From DATAVB01 sp040414495 (GTDB lineage Bacteria > Actinomycetota > Actinomycetes > Mycobacteriales > QHCD01): a stretch of DNA of 64,000 nucleotides. The first letter of the stretch is position 1. Each line of letters opens with the position of its first letter. The stretch is from the NCBI GenBank assembly GCA_040414495.1, contig JBEDUI010000285.1, positions 17,360 to 81,359 on the forward strand, read 5' to 3'. Of this stretch, positions 27,995-36,542 are shown piece by piece. A program made the translations under genes and the position numbers. The notes under the pieces were generated by a model. The model was not told where the DNA came from, searched no databases, and worked only from the letters and a program-made list of their open reading frames with translations.

Positions 27995-28582
27995 CTAGCG
28001 CTTATGTTGCTGCGCTGGCAGGGCAGCCAGCAGCGTACGCAGGCACACATCGCGGACCTCGGCCCGGCTGATCGCCTCGTTTTCCAGCCAGTCCAAGCAG
28101 ATCGCGCGAACAAACGCCAGCCAGGCCTGCAAGGCGGCCGAGGTGACATCGCGTTGATGACCGTCCACACCGGACGCCTCAAGCATTCGCCGGCGTAATA
28201 CGGCCAGTTCCTCGTTGATGATGGCTTGAATAATCGGATCGCCCGACAGCGTGCGGTTCGCGGTCAGCACGGTGCGGCGGTTCGCCGCGAAATAATCGAT
28301 GTGAGCCTCGAGGCCGGCCGTCGCCAGCTCGGTCAGCGGCACGTCGGGATCGACCTCGGTTTCGGGCACGAGCCGGTCGGCGGCCCGTTGATAAATGGCG
28401 GCGAACAGATCGCGTTTGCTGCCGAAGTACCGGTACAGCAGCGCGCGCGAGACCGCGGCCCGTTCGGCGACCTGATCCATCCGCACTTCGTCGTACGGTA
28501 GTTCAGCGAACAACGCCGCGCCGACGTCGAGCAGTTCGTTGCGGCGGGAATCCGGATCGAGCCGGCGGCGCGTATTGCTCAC
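27995..28582 (-). CDS. TetR-family regulator
   Basis: 195 residues from GTG 28582. The N-terminal helix-turn-helix is canonical (RRNELLDVGAALFAELPYDEVRMDQVAERAAVSRALLYRYFGSKRDLFAAIYQ). The C-terminal domain (LETEV to the end) is the usual helical ligand-binding part, with LAFVRAICLDWLENEAIS as the dimer helix. The longer start at ATG 28618 would put the operator at 28594-28613 inside the coding region, so I prefer GTG 28582, although it overlaps the ribosome-site-like GGGAGGTGA. It is divergent from the DUF2867 gene, and the operator overlaps that gene's -35 box, so repression of the neighbour and itself is likely. Ligand unknown. Confidence 0.87.
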   Translation of the reverse strand: MSNTRRRLDPDSRRNELLDVGAALFAELPYDEVRMDQVAERAAVSRALLYRYFGSKRDLFAAIYQRAADRLVPETEVDPDVPLTELATAGLEAHIDYFAANRRTVLTANRTLSGDPIIQAIINEELAVLRRRMLEASGVDGHQRDVTSAALQAWLAFVRAICLDWLENEAISRAEVRDVCLRTLLAALPAQQHKR

Positions 28583-28593
28583 CTCCCGTACCT

Positions 28594-28633
28594 TAGTTGA
28601 CGAGTGTCTACTAGGCATGGCTTACTGTACCTG
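28594..28633 (+). promoter_or_regulatory. TetR operator overlapping the DUF2867 promoter
   Basis: Inverted repeat TAGTTGAC-N4-GTCTACTA (28594-28613, 7 of 8 positions paired). Its left arm contains the -35 TTGACG (28597-28602). An 18-nt spacer leads to CTTACT (28621-28626), and the DUF2867 GTG starts 6 nt further on, so the transcript is leaderless. On the other strand a TTGACA at 28634-28639 points toward the TetR gene. Confidence 0.6.
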
Positions 28634-29115
28634 TGTCAAATAGTGGTGCACGCGTCAGGATGGTCGCCGCGACGGATGATCTGCGGGCCGTGGATACGTT
28701 GGCGAATCCGGACCGCGCCACCGTTCTCGAACTGGCCTCGCCTGGCGCCTCGGCCCATTCGGCCGAGCAATGGGCGCGGACGACGTTCGAGGGGGCGCCG
28801 TGGCTGCTACGCCGGCTGTTGCCGCTCAGTTGGCGGCTCGGCCTCGGCCTGCGACTGGGACCGCGGTCCTCGCGCGACCATATTCTCGGCTGGCGAATTG
28901 TGCGGACACAGCCCGATTCCATCGTTCTGGAGTTGGACTCACGCCTGATCAGCGCGCACAACGTCGTCGTCGTTGACGATTCGCGGGTGCGCTGGGCGGC
29001 ATTTGTCCGCTACGAACGCCGGGGAGTCCGGCTTCTGTGGGCACTCGCGGTGCCGATTCACCGGTTGACGTTGTCGTACGTCCTGGGCCGCGCCGCGACC
29101 AGATTGACGACGTAA
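28633..29115 (+). CDS. DUF2867-domain protein
   Basis: 160-residue protein of unknown function. It matches the DUF2867 pattern in HSAEQWARTTFEGAPWLLRRLLPLSWRLGLGLRLG and GWRIVRTQPDSIVLELDSRLISAHNVVVVDDSRVRWAAFVRYERRGVRLLWALAVPIHR. Such proteins resemble the polyketide-cyclase/START-like fold and often sit beside TetR regulators, as here. No signal peptide or membrane helix is certain, although the LLWALAVPIHRLTLSYVLG tail is hydrophobic and amphipathic. GTG 28633 is directly downstream of the promoter; an internal ATG at 28660 is a fallback start. Control by the divergent TetR is supported by the operator position. Confidence 0.75.
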   Translation: MSNSGARVRMVAATDDLRAVDTLANPDRATVLELASPGASAHSAEQWARTTFEGAPWLLRRLLPLSWRLGLGLRLGPRSSRDHILGWRIVRTQPDSIVLELDSRLISAHNVVVVDDSRVRWAAFVRYERRGVRLLWALAVPIHRLTLSYVLGRAATRLTT

Positions 29116-29152
29116 CGTGTCTTTTGCGGCGGCCGGCGATTAGGCTCAGCTC

Positions 29153-29509
29153 ATGCCTGAGGTGACCTTGTTCCACAACACCGCCTGCTCCACATCCCGG
29201 CACGCGCTGGATGAGATCAAGGCGGCGAACGTTGACGTACAGATCGTGCAGTATCTCAAGACGCCGCTGGATCGGGCCGGCCTGCTGGACCTGATCGCGC
29301 AGCTCGAAGACCCGCCGGCCGACCTGGTCCGCAAAGACGGCTTCTTCAAGGAGCAGGGCCTGGTCGCCGACGACTACGTCACGCCCGAGGCGGTGGCCGA
29401 TCTGTTGGTCGAGTATCCGCGGTTGATGCAGCGCCCGGTGCTGGTGCGCGACGGCCGGGCAATCATCGGGCGGCCCAAGGACCGGGTACCGGCGTTCCTG
29501 GCGAAATAG
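29153..29509 (+). CDS. ArsC/Spx-family arsenate-reductase-like protein
   Basis: 118-residue thioredoxin-fold protein of the glutaredoxin-coupled ArsC family. The redox Cys12 is in VTLFHNTACSTSRHALDEI, followed by the conserved YLKTPLDRAGLLDLIAQL and the terminal QRPVLVRDGRAIIGRPKDRV segment with the conserved Arg. True ArsC proteins reduce arsenate to arsenite. No arsenite exporter or ArsR regulator is nearby, so a role in thiol chemistry or an ArsC-like YffB-type protein is equally possible. A -10 box TAGGCT (29141-29146) lies 6 nt before the ATG, so the message is probably leaderless. Confidence 0.85.
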   Translation: MPEVTLFHNTACSTSRHALDEIKAANVDVQIVQYLKTPLDRAGLLDLIAQLEDPPADLVRKDGFFKEQGLVADDYVTPEAVADLLVEYPRLMQRPVLVRDGRAIIGRPKDRVPAFLAK

Positions 29510-29537
29510 CAGTGTCCGCTGTGGATAGTCTGACCTC

Positions 29538-32351
29538 ATGCCGGTTGATCTCGTAACCGCGATTCGGAATATCCCCGCCGTACGCGTTCGCGCCCTGCCG
29601 CGTCCGCCCGATGCCGACGCCGAGATTCGGCAGCCGGCCAGCGATCCGTACGGAATGGCGCGGCGGGCTGCGTTGGCGTCGGTATTTCATGCCGGTGAAA
29701 ACCCACTGTTGTGGGCGTGGCATCGGGACCAGGTCGGCGGCAGCGTTGAATTGTTGAGCGCCGGCGGCTCGGCCCTGCCGGCCGAAGCGGTGACCGAGTC
29801 GCTCGACGCCGGCGCATTGTGGGACCGGTTGGATCGATTCGGGGCGTGGACGATTTTGTCGGTGTGGCCGGGGGATCCGGACGAGTCCACACAGGACGAT
29901 GCCGCCGGGCAAGTACGGCCGTCGATCGAGACAGGCCTGCTGGCCGCGCGGGATGACGCGTTCGCGTTGCTGGTTCTCGCGCAACCGGCGTCGCAGATGG
30001 CGATCGAGGCCGCGATGGTCCGGGTCATCCAGGCCGGCCGGTTTTCCGCGCAGCGACAGGGAACCGCACCCGAGCACGCGCTTCGGTATGAACGGCTGCG
30101 GGCGCGGTTGGCCGAACTTCGCCGGGGCCGGGCCGAAGGCCTGTGGCAGCTACGGGTCACGGTCGGCGCGGCTGACGCCGATTCGGTACGGATATTGGCC
30201 GGCGTCGCGGCAGCGTCACTGGATATCAATGACCTGCCGTACGACCTCACGCCCGCCGGATCGGTATGCCCGCTGTCCCAGGCGATCGAGGCCGCGCCGG
30301 CGATGCCGGCCCTGGACCCCGATGCGGTCGAACTGGCTCCGGAATTGGTCAGCTCCCGGATGGTGGCCGCGCTGACCCGCCCGCCCTCGGTCGAGGTGCC
30401 CGGGGTGCGGTTGGTGAACGCGCCGCAATTCGATGTCACGCCGGAGCATTCTGTCCCGGACCCGATTCGGTTCGGGCAGATACTGGACGCCCAGTCTCGG
30501 CCGGCGGGTTTGTTCGGCCTGACGCGCTCCAGCCTCAACCGGCACGTATTCGTCTGCGGCGCCACCGGTTCGGGAAAATCCCAGACGGTACGGGGTTTGC
30601 TCACCGAGTTGTCGGCCGCGAAAATACCGTGGCTGGTGGTCGAACCGGCCAAGGCCGAATACCGGCGAATGGCGGCCAGACTCCCTGATGCACAGGTGAT
30701 TGTGATACGTCCTGGGGATCCAGAGCGGGTGCCGGTGGGGATCGATCCGCTGCGCCCGGCCGCCGGCTTCCCGCTGCAAACCCATATCGACCTGGTACGG
30801 GCGCTCTTTCTGGCATCGTTCCAAGCGGTAGAGCCGTTTCCGCAGATTCTCGCCGCCGCACTGCAACGGACGTACGAACGGTTCGGCTGGAACGTGGCCA
30901 CCGGAGAACCGCAGCCGGGCTGGCAACCGATCTATCCGACGTTGGCCGACCTGCAGGCCACCGCGCTGCAGGTGATCGACGAGGTCGGATACGGCCAGGA
31001 AATCCGCGACAACGTCACCGGATTCATCCGGGTCCGGCTTGCCTCCTTGCAATTGGGCACCACCGGACGGTTCGTGCACCGCAGTTGCCCGATTTCCATC
31101 GCGGAGCTGTTGCAGCGCAATGTCGTGCTGGAAATCGAGGACGTCGGCGACGACCGCGACAAAGCGTTTCTGATGGGGGTTGTCCTCATCGCGTTGACCG
31201 AACACCTGCGTGTGGTCGACAAACAGCAACCCTCCACAGTGGAACAGCTCCGGCACGTCACTGTATTCGAAGAAGCGCACCGATTGTTGCGGCGGGCCGA
31301 ATCGCAGGATGGCGGATCGGCTGTGGCGCAGGCAGTGGAGATGTTCGCCGCGTTACTGGCCGAGGTACGGGCCTACGGCGAGGGCGTCGTCATCGCCGAA
31401 CAGATTCCCTCGAAACTGATTCCCGATGTCGTGAAGAACACCGCGGTCAAGGTAATGCACCGGTTGCCAGCGGCCGATGACCGGGAAACCGTTGGCGCCA
31501 CCATGAACCTGAACAAGGCCCAGTCGGAATACGTGGTGAGCCTGCCTCCGGGCGAGGCGGCGGTATTCACCGACGCAATGGACCACGCGATCCGAATCCG
31601 GCTGCCCGATGGCACCTCGGCCGAGGCCGGGCCGGCGCAATTGAGCGAGGCCGACATCATCGCCGCGCCGCGCAATGGCCGGTGCGGTGCGGATTACGGT
31701 CTCGGGCGGGCGTCGTTGTCGTTGATCGCGGCCGGCCAGGCGCTGATCGAGCGCAGTCCCGACGTTTCGGCCTGGGTCGAGTTGAGCGTTGTCGCGTATT
31801 TGATCGCAATGGCCGCACCGGCGCCGACCGAGCCGGTCCGGACCACGATTGTCGCAAATGGACAGACGGGTGACGTGGCGTTGATCGACGCTATCGATCA
31901 GGCCGTGGCCGCCCGCGTGGCCGGAATCGCCGATCGCATGAATCCCGCCGATTTCGCGGAATTCCTGGCCGGCGAGCTGCGGGCCGCCATTGCCGGGCAG
32001 CCGCCGAGTGAGAATTCGTATCCGCAGTGGTGGGCCCGGCCGTTCATGTGGGACGTCGCACACGCGGAATTGAGATTGTTGCGGAATGAGCGTAGCCACG
32101 ACCTGGCGGTGCGGCGCCAGCTGGCCGACGTACAGGAGGCCCGGCGCCGGGCACGTAACCTGAATCAGGTCCAGCAGGTGATCTACGGCGATGGACGGCC
32201 GTGCACGTTGGAGCGAATCAGCGGCTCGCGGCGCGGCGACCATGACTGGGCCGAAGCGGTGAACCAACTTGGCGAGATGTTCGGCGTGCCCTGGGTGGCG
32301 CCCTATCTTGATATCGCGCACCGCGTGGCTACCAGCCCGACCGGGCTCTGA
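29538..32351 (+). CDS. HerA-class P-loop ATPase (DUF87-like DNA translocase)
   Basis: 937-residue FtsK/HerA-superfamily ATPase. The N-terminal 300 residues are unfamiliar. The motor domain has Walker A GATGSGKSQT (341-350), Walker B VTVFEEAHRLL (574-584, catalytic Glu578/Glu579) and the HerA-type sensor/arginine-finger stretch RAYGEGVVIAEQIPSKLIPDVVKNTAVKVMHRLPAADDRETVGATM. Close domain relatives are hexameric DNA translocases such as archaeal HerA and the motors of HerA-based phage-defence and conjugative systems. A C-terminal extension of about 240 residues follows. TAGTCT lies 6 nt before the ATG (leaderless). A zinc-ribbon protein and a membrane protein of coupling-protein type follow on the same strand, suggesting a membrane-linked motor complex. 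Specific function unknown. Confidence 0.85.
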   Translation: MPVDLVTAIRNIPAVRVRALPRPPDADAEIRQPASDPYGMARRAALASVFHAGENPLLWAWHRDQVGGSVELLSAGGSALPAEAVTESLDAGALWDRLDRFGAWTILSVWPGDPDESTQDDAAGQVRPSIETGLLAARDDAFALLVLAQPASQMAIEAAMVRVIQAGRFSAQRQGTAPEHALRYERLRARLAELRRGRAEGLWQLRVTVGAADADSVRILAGVAAASLDINDLPYDLTPAGSVCPLSQAIEAAPAMPALDPDAVELAPELVSSRMVAALTRPPSVEVPGVRLVNAPQFDVTPEHSVPDPIRFGQILDAQSRPAGLFGLTRSSLNRHVFVCGATGSGKSQTVRGLLTELSAAKIPWLVVEPAKAEYRRMAARLPDAQVIVIRPGDPERVPVGIDPLRPAAGFPLQTHIDLVRALFLASFQAVEPFPQILAAALQRTYERFGWNVATGEPQPGWQPIYPTLADLQATALQVIDEVGYGQEIRDNVTGFIRVRLASLQLGTTGRFVHRSCPISIAELLQRNVVLEIEDVGDDRDKAFLMGVVLIALTEHLRVVDKQQPSTVEQLRHVTVFEEAHRLLRRAESQDGGSAVAQAVEMFAALLAEVRAYGEGVVIAEQIPSKLIPDVVKNTAVKVMHRLPAADDRETVGATMNLNKAQSEYVVSLPPGEAAVFTDAMDHAIRIRLPDGTSAEAGPAQLSEADIIAAPRNGRCGADYGLGRASLSLIAAGQALIERSPDVSAWVELSVVAYLIAMAAPAPTEPVRTTIVANGQTGDVALIDAIDQAVAARVAGIADRMNPADFAEFLAGELRAAIAGQPPSENSYPQWWARPFMWDVAHAELRLLRNERSHDLAVRRQLADVQEARRRARNLNQVQQVIYGDGRPCTLERISGSRRGDHDWAEAVNQLGEMFGVPWVAPYLDIAHRVATSPTGL

Positions 32352-32356
32352 GCTGG

Positions 32357-32394
32357 ATATCCACAGGATGACGTATATCGACCGGTTATCCACA
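32357..32394 (+). promoter_or_regulatory. Pair of DnaA-box-like 9-mers
   Basis: ATATCCACA (32357-32365) and TTATCCACA (32386-32394), both followed by GG, are in the same orientation 29 bp apart. They sit in the gap between the HerA-like gene and the zinc-ribbon gene. The second matches the classical DnaA box exactly. A possible -10 box TACTCT lies downstream near 32436. Confidence 0.5.
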
Positions 32395-32481
32395 GGCCGG
32401 ATTGCGACGAGCCAAAATGTCCATTCGCGGCGGTACTCTACCGGCTGACGGGATTTTCCTGTCTGTGTCGGGAGGCGTGCT

Positions 32482-33186
32482 GTGTCGGCAGTTGCAGAGG
32501 ACGGCCGGCCGTGGAAAGGCCGTTCGTACGCGCACCTGATGCTGCCGTATCCGCACCTTGACGCGCGGGCGGTCGCATTGGTCGATGCCGCCGTGCTCGG
32601 GGCCGGTTCGGACGAGTGGGTGGCACTCGAGGACAACGAGACCGCCCCGCTGTTGTGGCGTCGTTGGCGTCATCGGCGCGGTCGGCACCTGGTCGCGGTC
32701 GTGTTGAGCTGGTATCCGTTGCTGCTGACGGTTGGCCCGGAGGGGCGGGACGGCCGCGCGATGAGGGCGGCGCGGCGCCGGATCGTGGATGCGGTGGCGG
32801 CGGCCGGTGGGCGGATCGTCGCCGACACTGACCTTGACCCGCTCCTGGCCGCGGCGCAGGACCGGTGGGGCCGGGTGCTGGCCGCGCGGCGCCGGATCGA
32901 GCAGCAGCGGTTTTGGGTGGAGTGCCGGCGTTGCGCCGCCTGCGACGGGATTTCCGGGTACGCGGCGGTGCACTGCCGGATCTGCGGGCGCCGGTTCACC
33001 GCGGAGGATGACACCGAACGCGAGGAGGCCGGCCGCGCCGCGCGGGAGGTCATCGCGGCCGCCGAGAGCGAATTGAGCACGCTTGGTCGCGGTGACCAGC
33101 TGCTCGCCGGCCCGGTCGCCGCGGCAGCTCCGCCATCCGGCGGGCGGCCGGTTGTGGTGGCCAGTCGCAGGCAGGGCCCGTTATGA
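32482..33186 (+). CDS. Zinc-ribbon protein of the HerA module, uncharacterised
   Basis: 234 residues, family not recognised. The N-terminal half (WKGRSYAHLMLPYPHLDARAVALVDAAVLGAGSDEWVALEDNETAPLLWRRWRHRRGRHLVAVVL) is a compact alpha/beta region. A helical stretch leads into a four-cysteine zinc ribbon, ECRRCAACDGISGYAAVHCRICGRRF, of the CxxC...CxxC type. The tail is Ala-rich and disordered. GGGAGG lies about 7 nt before the GTG. Its stop overlaps the start of the next gene as ATGA, so the two are translationally coupled and probably work together. Zinc ribbons in such settings bind nucleic acid or partner proteins; here that is only inference. Confidence 0.75.
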   Translation: MSAVAEDGRPWKGRSYAHLMLPYPHLDARAVALVDAAVLGAGSDEWVALEDNETAPLLWRRWRHRRGRHLVAVVLSWYPLLLTVGPEGRDGRAMRAARRRIVDAVAAAGGRIVADTDLDPLLAAAQDRWGRVLAARRRIEQQRFWVECRRCAACDGISGYAAVHCRICGRRFTAEDDTEREEAGRAAREVIAAAESELSTLGRGDQLLAGPVAAAAPPSGGRPVVVASRRQGPL

Positions 33187-35237
33187 CCGACCGATTCGAA
33201 TTCGGGCCTCGCGAGCCTGGGGCGTTGGCCGAATGCTGGGGTTGGGAGTTGCGCGAGCCAACGCCGCCGAGCCCGACGCCGTTCGACGAACCCCCGCCAC
33301 ATCCGATGATTTCCCGGCCGCGGTGGTCGCGACCGCGCACGGGCACATCGGCGCGGGGATGGACACGTACCGGCGAATACGTGTTGGCCGCGGCCGTTGC
33401 GGTGGCGGTGGCCGTGGTCGGTGCAGGAGTGCTCCGAAGCTATTCGGCGACCCGGCCAGCGGCCGGCTGGATCACGTTCGGGTTTGCCGTCGCGGCGGTC
33501 CTCCTGGCCGGGGTGGCGGCGCAGCCCGTCCTCACCCCGGCCTACAGCGACTGGCGATATCGCCGGTGGCGGCGTCGGTCGTTGCGCGCGCACCGCGGCG
33601 TCGCGGCCGAATCGCAGCGCTGGGCGGCCCGCCGGGCCGAGCACGAGCAGACCGCGGCCGGCGCCGATGCGGCCTGGGTGGCGCTGCGACCGGTGACCAC
33701 GCACCGGGTCGACATTTACGGCGGTGATCCGGACGGTGGCTCAACCCTGCTCGCCGGCATTGTCACCTCGCTGCTCGATACCGGTTCGCGGATCACCGTC
33801 GTCGAGCTGTCCCAGGACGATCTGGCCGGCCGGCTGGCGCGGGCCGTGCCTGGAGCCACCACAACGCTCATCCCCGACCAGCTCGCGGTGTCGGCTCTGC
33901 TGACTGGCCTGTCCGCCGCCGATATCGGTGTCATTCTCACGGAGTCGCTGCACGCGATGGACACGGGTAAGAGCGCGGCTGACGACCGTACCCTCGACGC
34001 CGACCTGGTGGAGAAAGTCGGCAATTGCCTGGACGGCCAGCTGACCTTCACCCGGCTCGCGGCCGCGCTCCGGCTGGCTACCGAGCAGGCAAGCGCGACC
34101 GGCGACGTACTGGCTCCGGCCGAGCAGATGGCGCTGACCAATCTATTCGGCGAAGGCACGCTGCGCGCCGCGGAAAGTCGGCTCTACCGACTGGCGGCCG
34201 CGGCGCAACGTTTGGCCGCGGTTGAGGATTCGCCCGTACCGGCATCGACCGACGAGCAGACGGATCCGGCGCTGCGGATCTGGCAGCTCTCTGATCGGGT
34301 CGATGACCTGACCGGCACCTTGCTGGCGCAGGTCGTGTTCCACGCCACGTTGCATCGGGTCCGTGGCAGCCAGAACGCTGACCCGCCGCGCGTACTTGTT
34401 CTGACCGGGTGCGATCGGCTGCGTCGCACCCATTTGGAACGGCTGGACCAGCTCGCCCGTCGGCGCGGTATCCGGCTGTTGTTCTTCTTCCGGCATCTGC
34501 GCGAGGACGCGGTCGAGCTGCTCGGCGGCAGCGAGGCCGTGCTCTTTATGCGGTTGGGCAATGCCAAAGAGGCCGAGAACGCCGCGTCGTTCATCGGCAA
34601 GCAGCACCGTGTCGTCGCGTCCGGCTTCACCGTTTCCCGCAGCGCCAGCTGGTCCACGACCACGGGCACCAGCACGAGCGTGGCCGACAGCGAGCAGGAA
34701 TCAACGTCCAGCGGCACCCAATGGGGCGTCAACCGCAACTACCATTTCGGTGCGCTGTTTGATTTCCCGCACGAGTCGGGCGGTCGTTCCCGCGGCGGCC
34801 AGAGTTCTACGAATACCGGCTGGTCGGTTTCCACCACGGAAGGCACCAGCACGTCGCAGCAGTACGGTGGCTCCACCAGCGAATCCCTTGCCTACCAGCG
34901 GGTCTACGAATATTCGGTCGAGCCGAGTCTGCTGCAGCGACTGTCCTCGACCGCCTTCGTTCTGGTCGATCCACGCGATCAGGGCAGTCCCCGGCTCGGC
35001 GACTGCGACCCGCAGCTGCGGCAGAGCGCCGCACCGTATTCGTTCACGCCGGCCGTGGCGCACGATGGCATTCACGCTGGAATTCAGGCCGCCGTTCCCG
35101 GGCCGGCGGCAGCGATCGACGCCGGCGTTCACTTCCCAGGGCTGAACGGGATCCCGCCCGCCGATGCGGAGCCGGCCGGCGAACGTCGGCACGACGGGCC
35201 GCAGATCGCGCCCAACCGCCGACCGGCCGGAGAATGA
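33183..35237 (+). CDS. Two-TM membrane protein resembling an inactive VirD4/TraD coupling ATPase
   Basis: 684 residues. A Pro-rich cytosolic start is followed by two transmembrane helices (about 66-87 and 95-118), a positively charged linker (WRYRRWRRRSLRAHR) and a large soluble domain. That domain looks like a VirD4/TraD-type ATPase that has lost its active site: the P-loop position reads YGGDPDGGSTLLAG (179-192) without GK(S/T), and the Walker B strand is RVLVLTGCDRL (403-413) without an acidic pair. Then come FMRLGNAKEAENAASFIGKQHRVV (455-478) and about 90 Ser/Thr/Gly-rich residues (483-570, TTGTSTSVADSEQESTSS-type), as in the TraM-recognition end of coupling proteins. ATG 33183 overlaps the zinc-ribbon stop. 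Probably the membrane anchor of the HerA-like motor. Confidence 0.75.
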   Translation: MTDRFEFGPREPGALAECWGWELREPTPPSPTPFDEPPPHPMISRPRWSRPRTGTSARGWTRTGEYVLAAAVAVAVAVVGAGVLRSYSATRPAAGWITFGFAVAAVLLAGVAAQPVLTPAYSDWRYRRWRRRSLRAHRGVAAESQRWAARRAEHEQTAAGADAAWVALRPVTTHRVDIYGGDPDGGSTLLAGIVTSLLDTGSRITVVELSQDDLAGRLARAVPGATTTLIPDQLAVSALLTGLSAADIGVILTESLHAMDTGKSAADDRTLDADLVEKVGNCLDGQLTFTRLAAALRLATEQASATGDVLAPAEQMALTNLFGEGTLRAAESRLYRLAAAAQRLAAVEDSPVPASTDEQTDPALRIWQLSDRVDDLTGTLLAQVVFHATLHRVRGSQNADPPRVLVLTGCDRLRRTHLERLDQLARRRGIRLLFFFRHLREDAVELLGGSEAVLFMRLGNAKEAENAASFIGKQHRVVASGFTVSRSASWSTTTGTSTSVADSEQESTSSGTQWGVNRNYHFGALFDFPHESGGRSRGGQSSTNTGWSVSTTEGTSTSQQYGGSTSESLAYQRVYEYSVEPSLLQRLSSTAFVLVDPRDQGSPRLGDCDPQLRQSAAPYSFTPAVAHDGIHAGIQAAVPGPAAAIDAGVHFPGLNGIPPADAEPAGERRHDGPQIAPNRRPAGE

Positions 35238-35256
35238 TTCAGGCTCCGCGATTGAT

Positions 35257-36468
35257 CTATGCAGCGGGAGATGACAGCGACGCTTGCGCGACGGCGTATT
35301 TGCTGTTGGTCCGCCACGTCGGATCGGTCCGGTCAAGGTCGGCTACTCGATCGGCGGACAGCCCGGTAATCACGTCAGATTTCAGAATGCGCAGGCAGAG
35401 GACCGGTGCCGGAAAGTACGCCGTTGCCTCGGCGAACGACTCGGTCGGCGGCCACTCGAGGTCGCCGACGAGGCGCCGGTAGTTCAGGTCGCCCTTGGCG
35501 ATGACGAGATCTGCGCTCGCGAGCCGGTGGGCGAGGTCGCTCGGCAGGTAATGGTACGACCACGGATGGCAGTAGAACGGGTGCGTCTCAATCGCCAGCC
35601 GGCCCTCATTCAGGGCCCGCCGCAGCCGGTCGGCGACGGTGGGTTCTGAGCTCGCTGAGCCGGCTGAGCCCGCACCCAGTTGCCGCAGACAGGCCAGCAC
35701 GTCGGCGGTCGTCGCGTCAGAGACGAAGTAGGGATACGGCTTGACGTGCAGCGCGATATCGGTGGCGATCCCGGTATGCAGCAGGTGATCGGCCAGGATC
35801 AGGTCGGCCGCGACTTCCGAGCCACCGTTATCGGCGATGATCGTGATCCGGCCCGCCGGCCGTGATTGCAGCCAGGCCAGTGTGTCGGCCCGGTCGTCGT
35901 GGATCACGTGCCGCCCGCCCGACCCGCCGTCGCCGGCCGTGATCCGGTACCCGAGGTCCGCCTGGTTGCCCCACACCGCGCCCAGCAGCAACGCCATGGT
36001 CAGCTCGTTCGGCGTCAATTCCGCCAGCTGATCCACGGCCTCGACGTTGCGTAGCTCTGCCGCCTTGACCGGTCCGAACGGATCGATCCAGCGCCAGGCA
36101 CCGTCGGTGAAGAATTCGGTCGCGTCCAACAGCTTGCGATAGAAGTACGACTCGGCCCACAGAAACGGTGGCGTGTCCCATGGCCGGCCGAGATAAGGCG
36201 CGGCCCAGCTGTCCCACATCGCGCGGTCTGTGGCCACATCGGACAGTCGGCCGATCGTGCCGTCGGTGATCTCCCGATAGAGCGCCTCGAGCGCGTCCAG
36301 TTGCCTCGGCTGGTACGGATGTGCCTGCTGCACCTGCCGAATCAGCCGGGGATGCCGCTCGTGCAACACACCCCACGGGAACGAGCCCGGTACCTCCGGC
36401 GTGATCACCGGCAACGACCCGGCCCCGCCCAATGGCCGCAATGGCTCGGGTCGACCCACCGCATCCAT
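35257..36468 (-). CDS. DUF89 / ARMT1-like damage-control phosphatase family protein
   Basis: 403 residues. The metal-site motifs of DUF89 phosphatases are visible: IIADNGGSEVAADLILADHLL (Asp-Asn pair) and LVIAKGDLNYRRLVGDLEWP. The N-terminal helical part includes WAAPYLGRPWDTPPFLWAESYFYRKLLDA, as in ARMT1-like members. Known relatives hydrolyse phosphate from damaged sugar phosphates such as fructose-1-phosphate. I chose ATG 36468, 5 nt after the perfect GGAGGTG; the frame stays open to 36585 but without a ribosome site. It converges on the HerA-like module with a 19-bp gap. Substrate and any link to that module are unknown; a link to the sugar genes is just as likely. Confidence 0.85.
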   Translation of the reverse strand: MDAVGRPEPLRPLGGAGSLPVITPEVPGSFPWGVLHERHPRLIRQVQQAHPYQPRQLDALEALYREITDGTIGRLSDVATDRAMWDSWAAPYLGRPWDTPPFLWAESYFYRKLLDATEFFTDGAWRWIDPFGPVKAAELRNVEAVDQLAELTPNELTMALLLGAVWGNQADLGYRITAGDGGSGGRHVIHDDRADTLAWLQSRPAGRITIIADNGGSEVAADLILADHLLHTGIATDIALHVKPYPYFVSDATTADVLACLRQLGAGSAGSASSEPTVADRLRRALNEGRLAIETHPFYCHPWSYHYLPSDLAHRLASADLVIAKGDLNYRRLVGDLEWPPTESFAEATAYFPAPVLCLRILKSDVITGLSADRVADLDRTDPTWRTNSKYAVAQASLSSPAA

Positions 36469-36542
36469 CACCGCACCTCCGTCGACGGCCGACCGGACGC
36501 CATTGTCGCAAATCAGCAGGAGAGGCGCGCCGGCGGCAAACC

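Noticed and set aside
29538..35237. Integrative conjugative element
   Set aside because: No relaxase, integrase, VirB-type channel genes, att repeats or tRNA gene seen around the HerA-like module.
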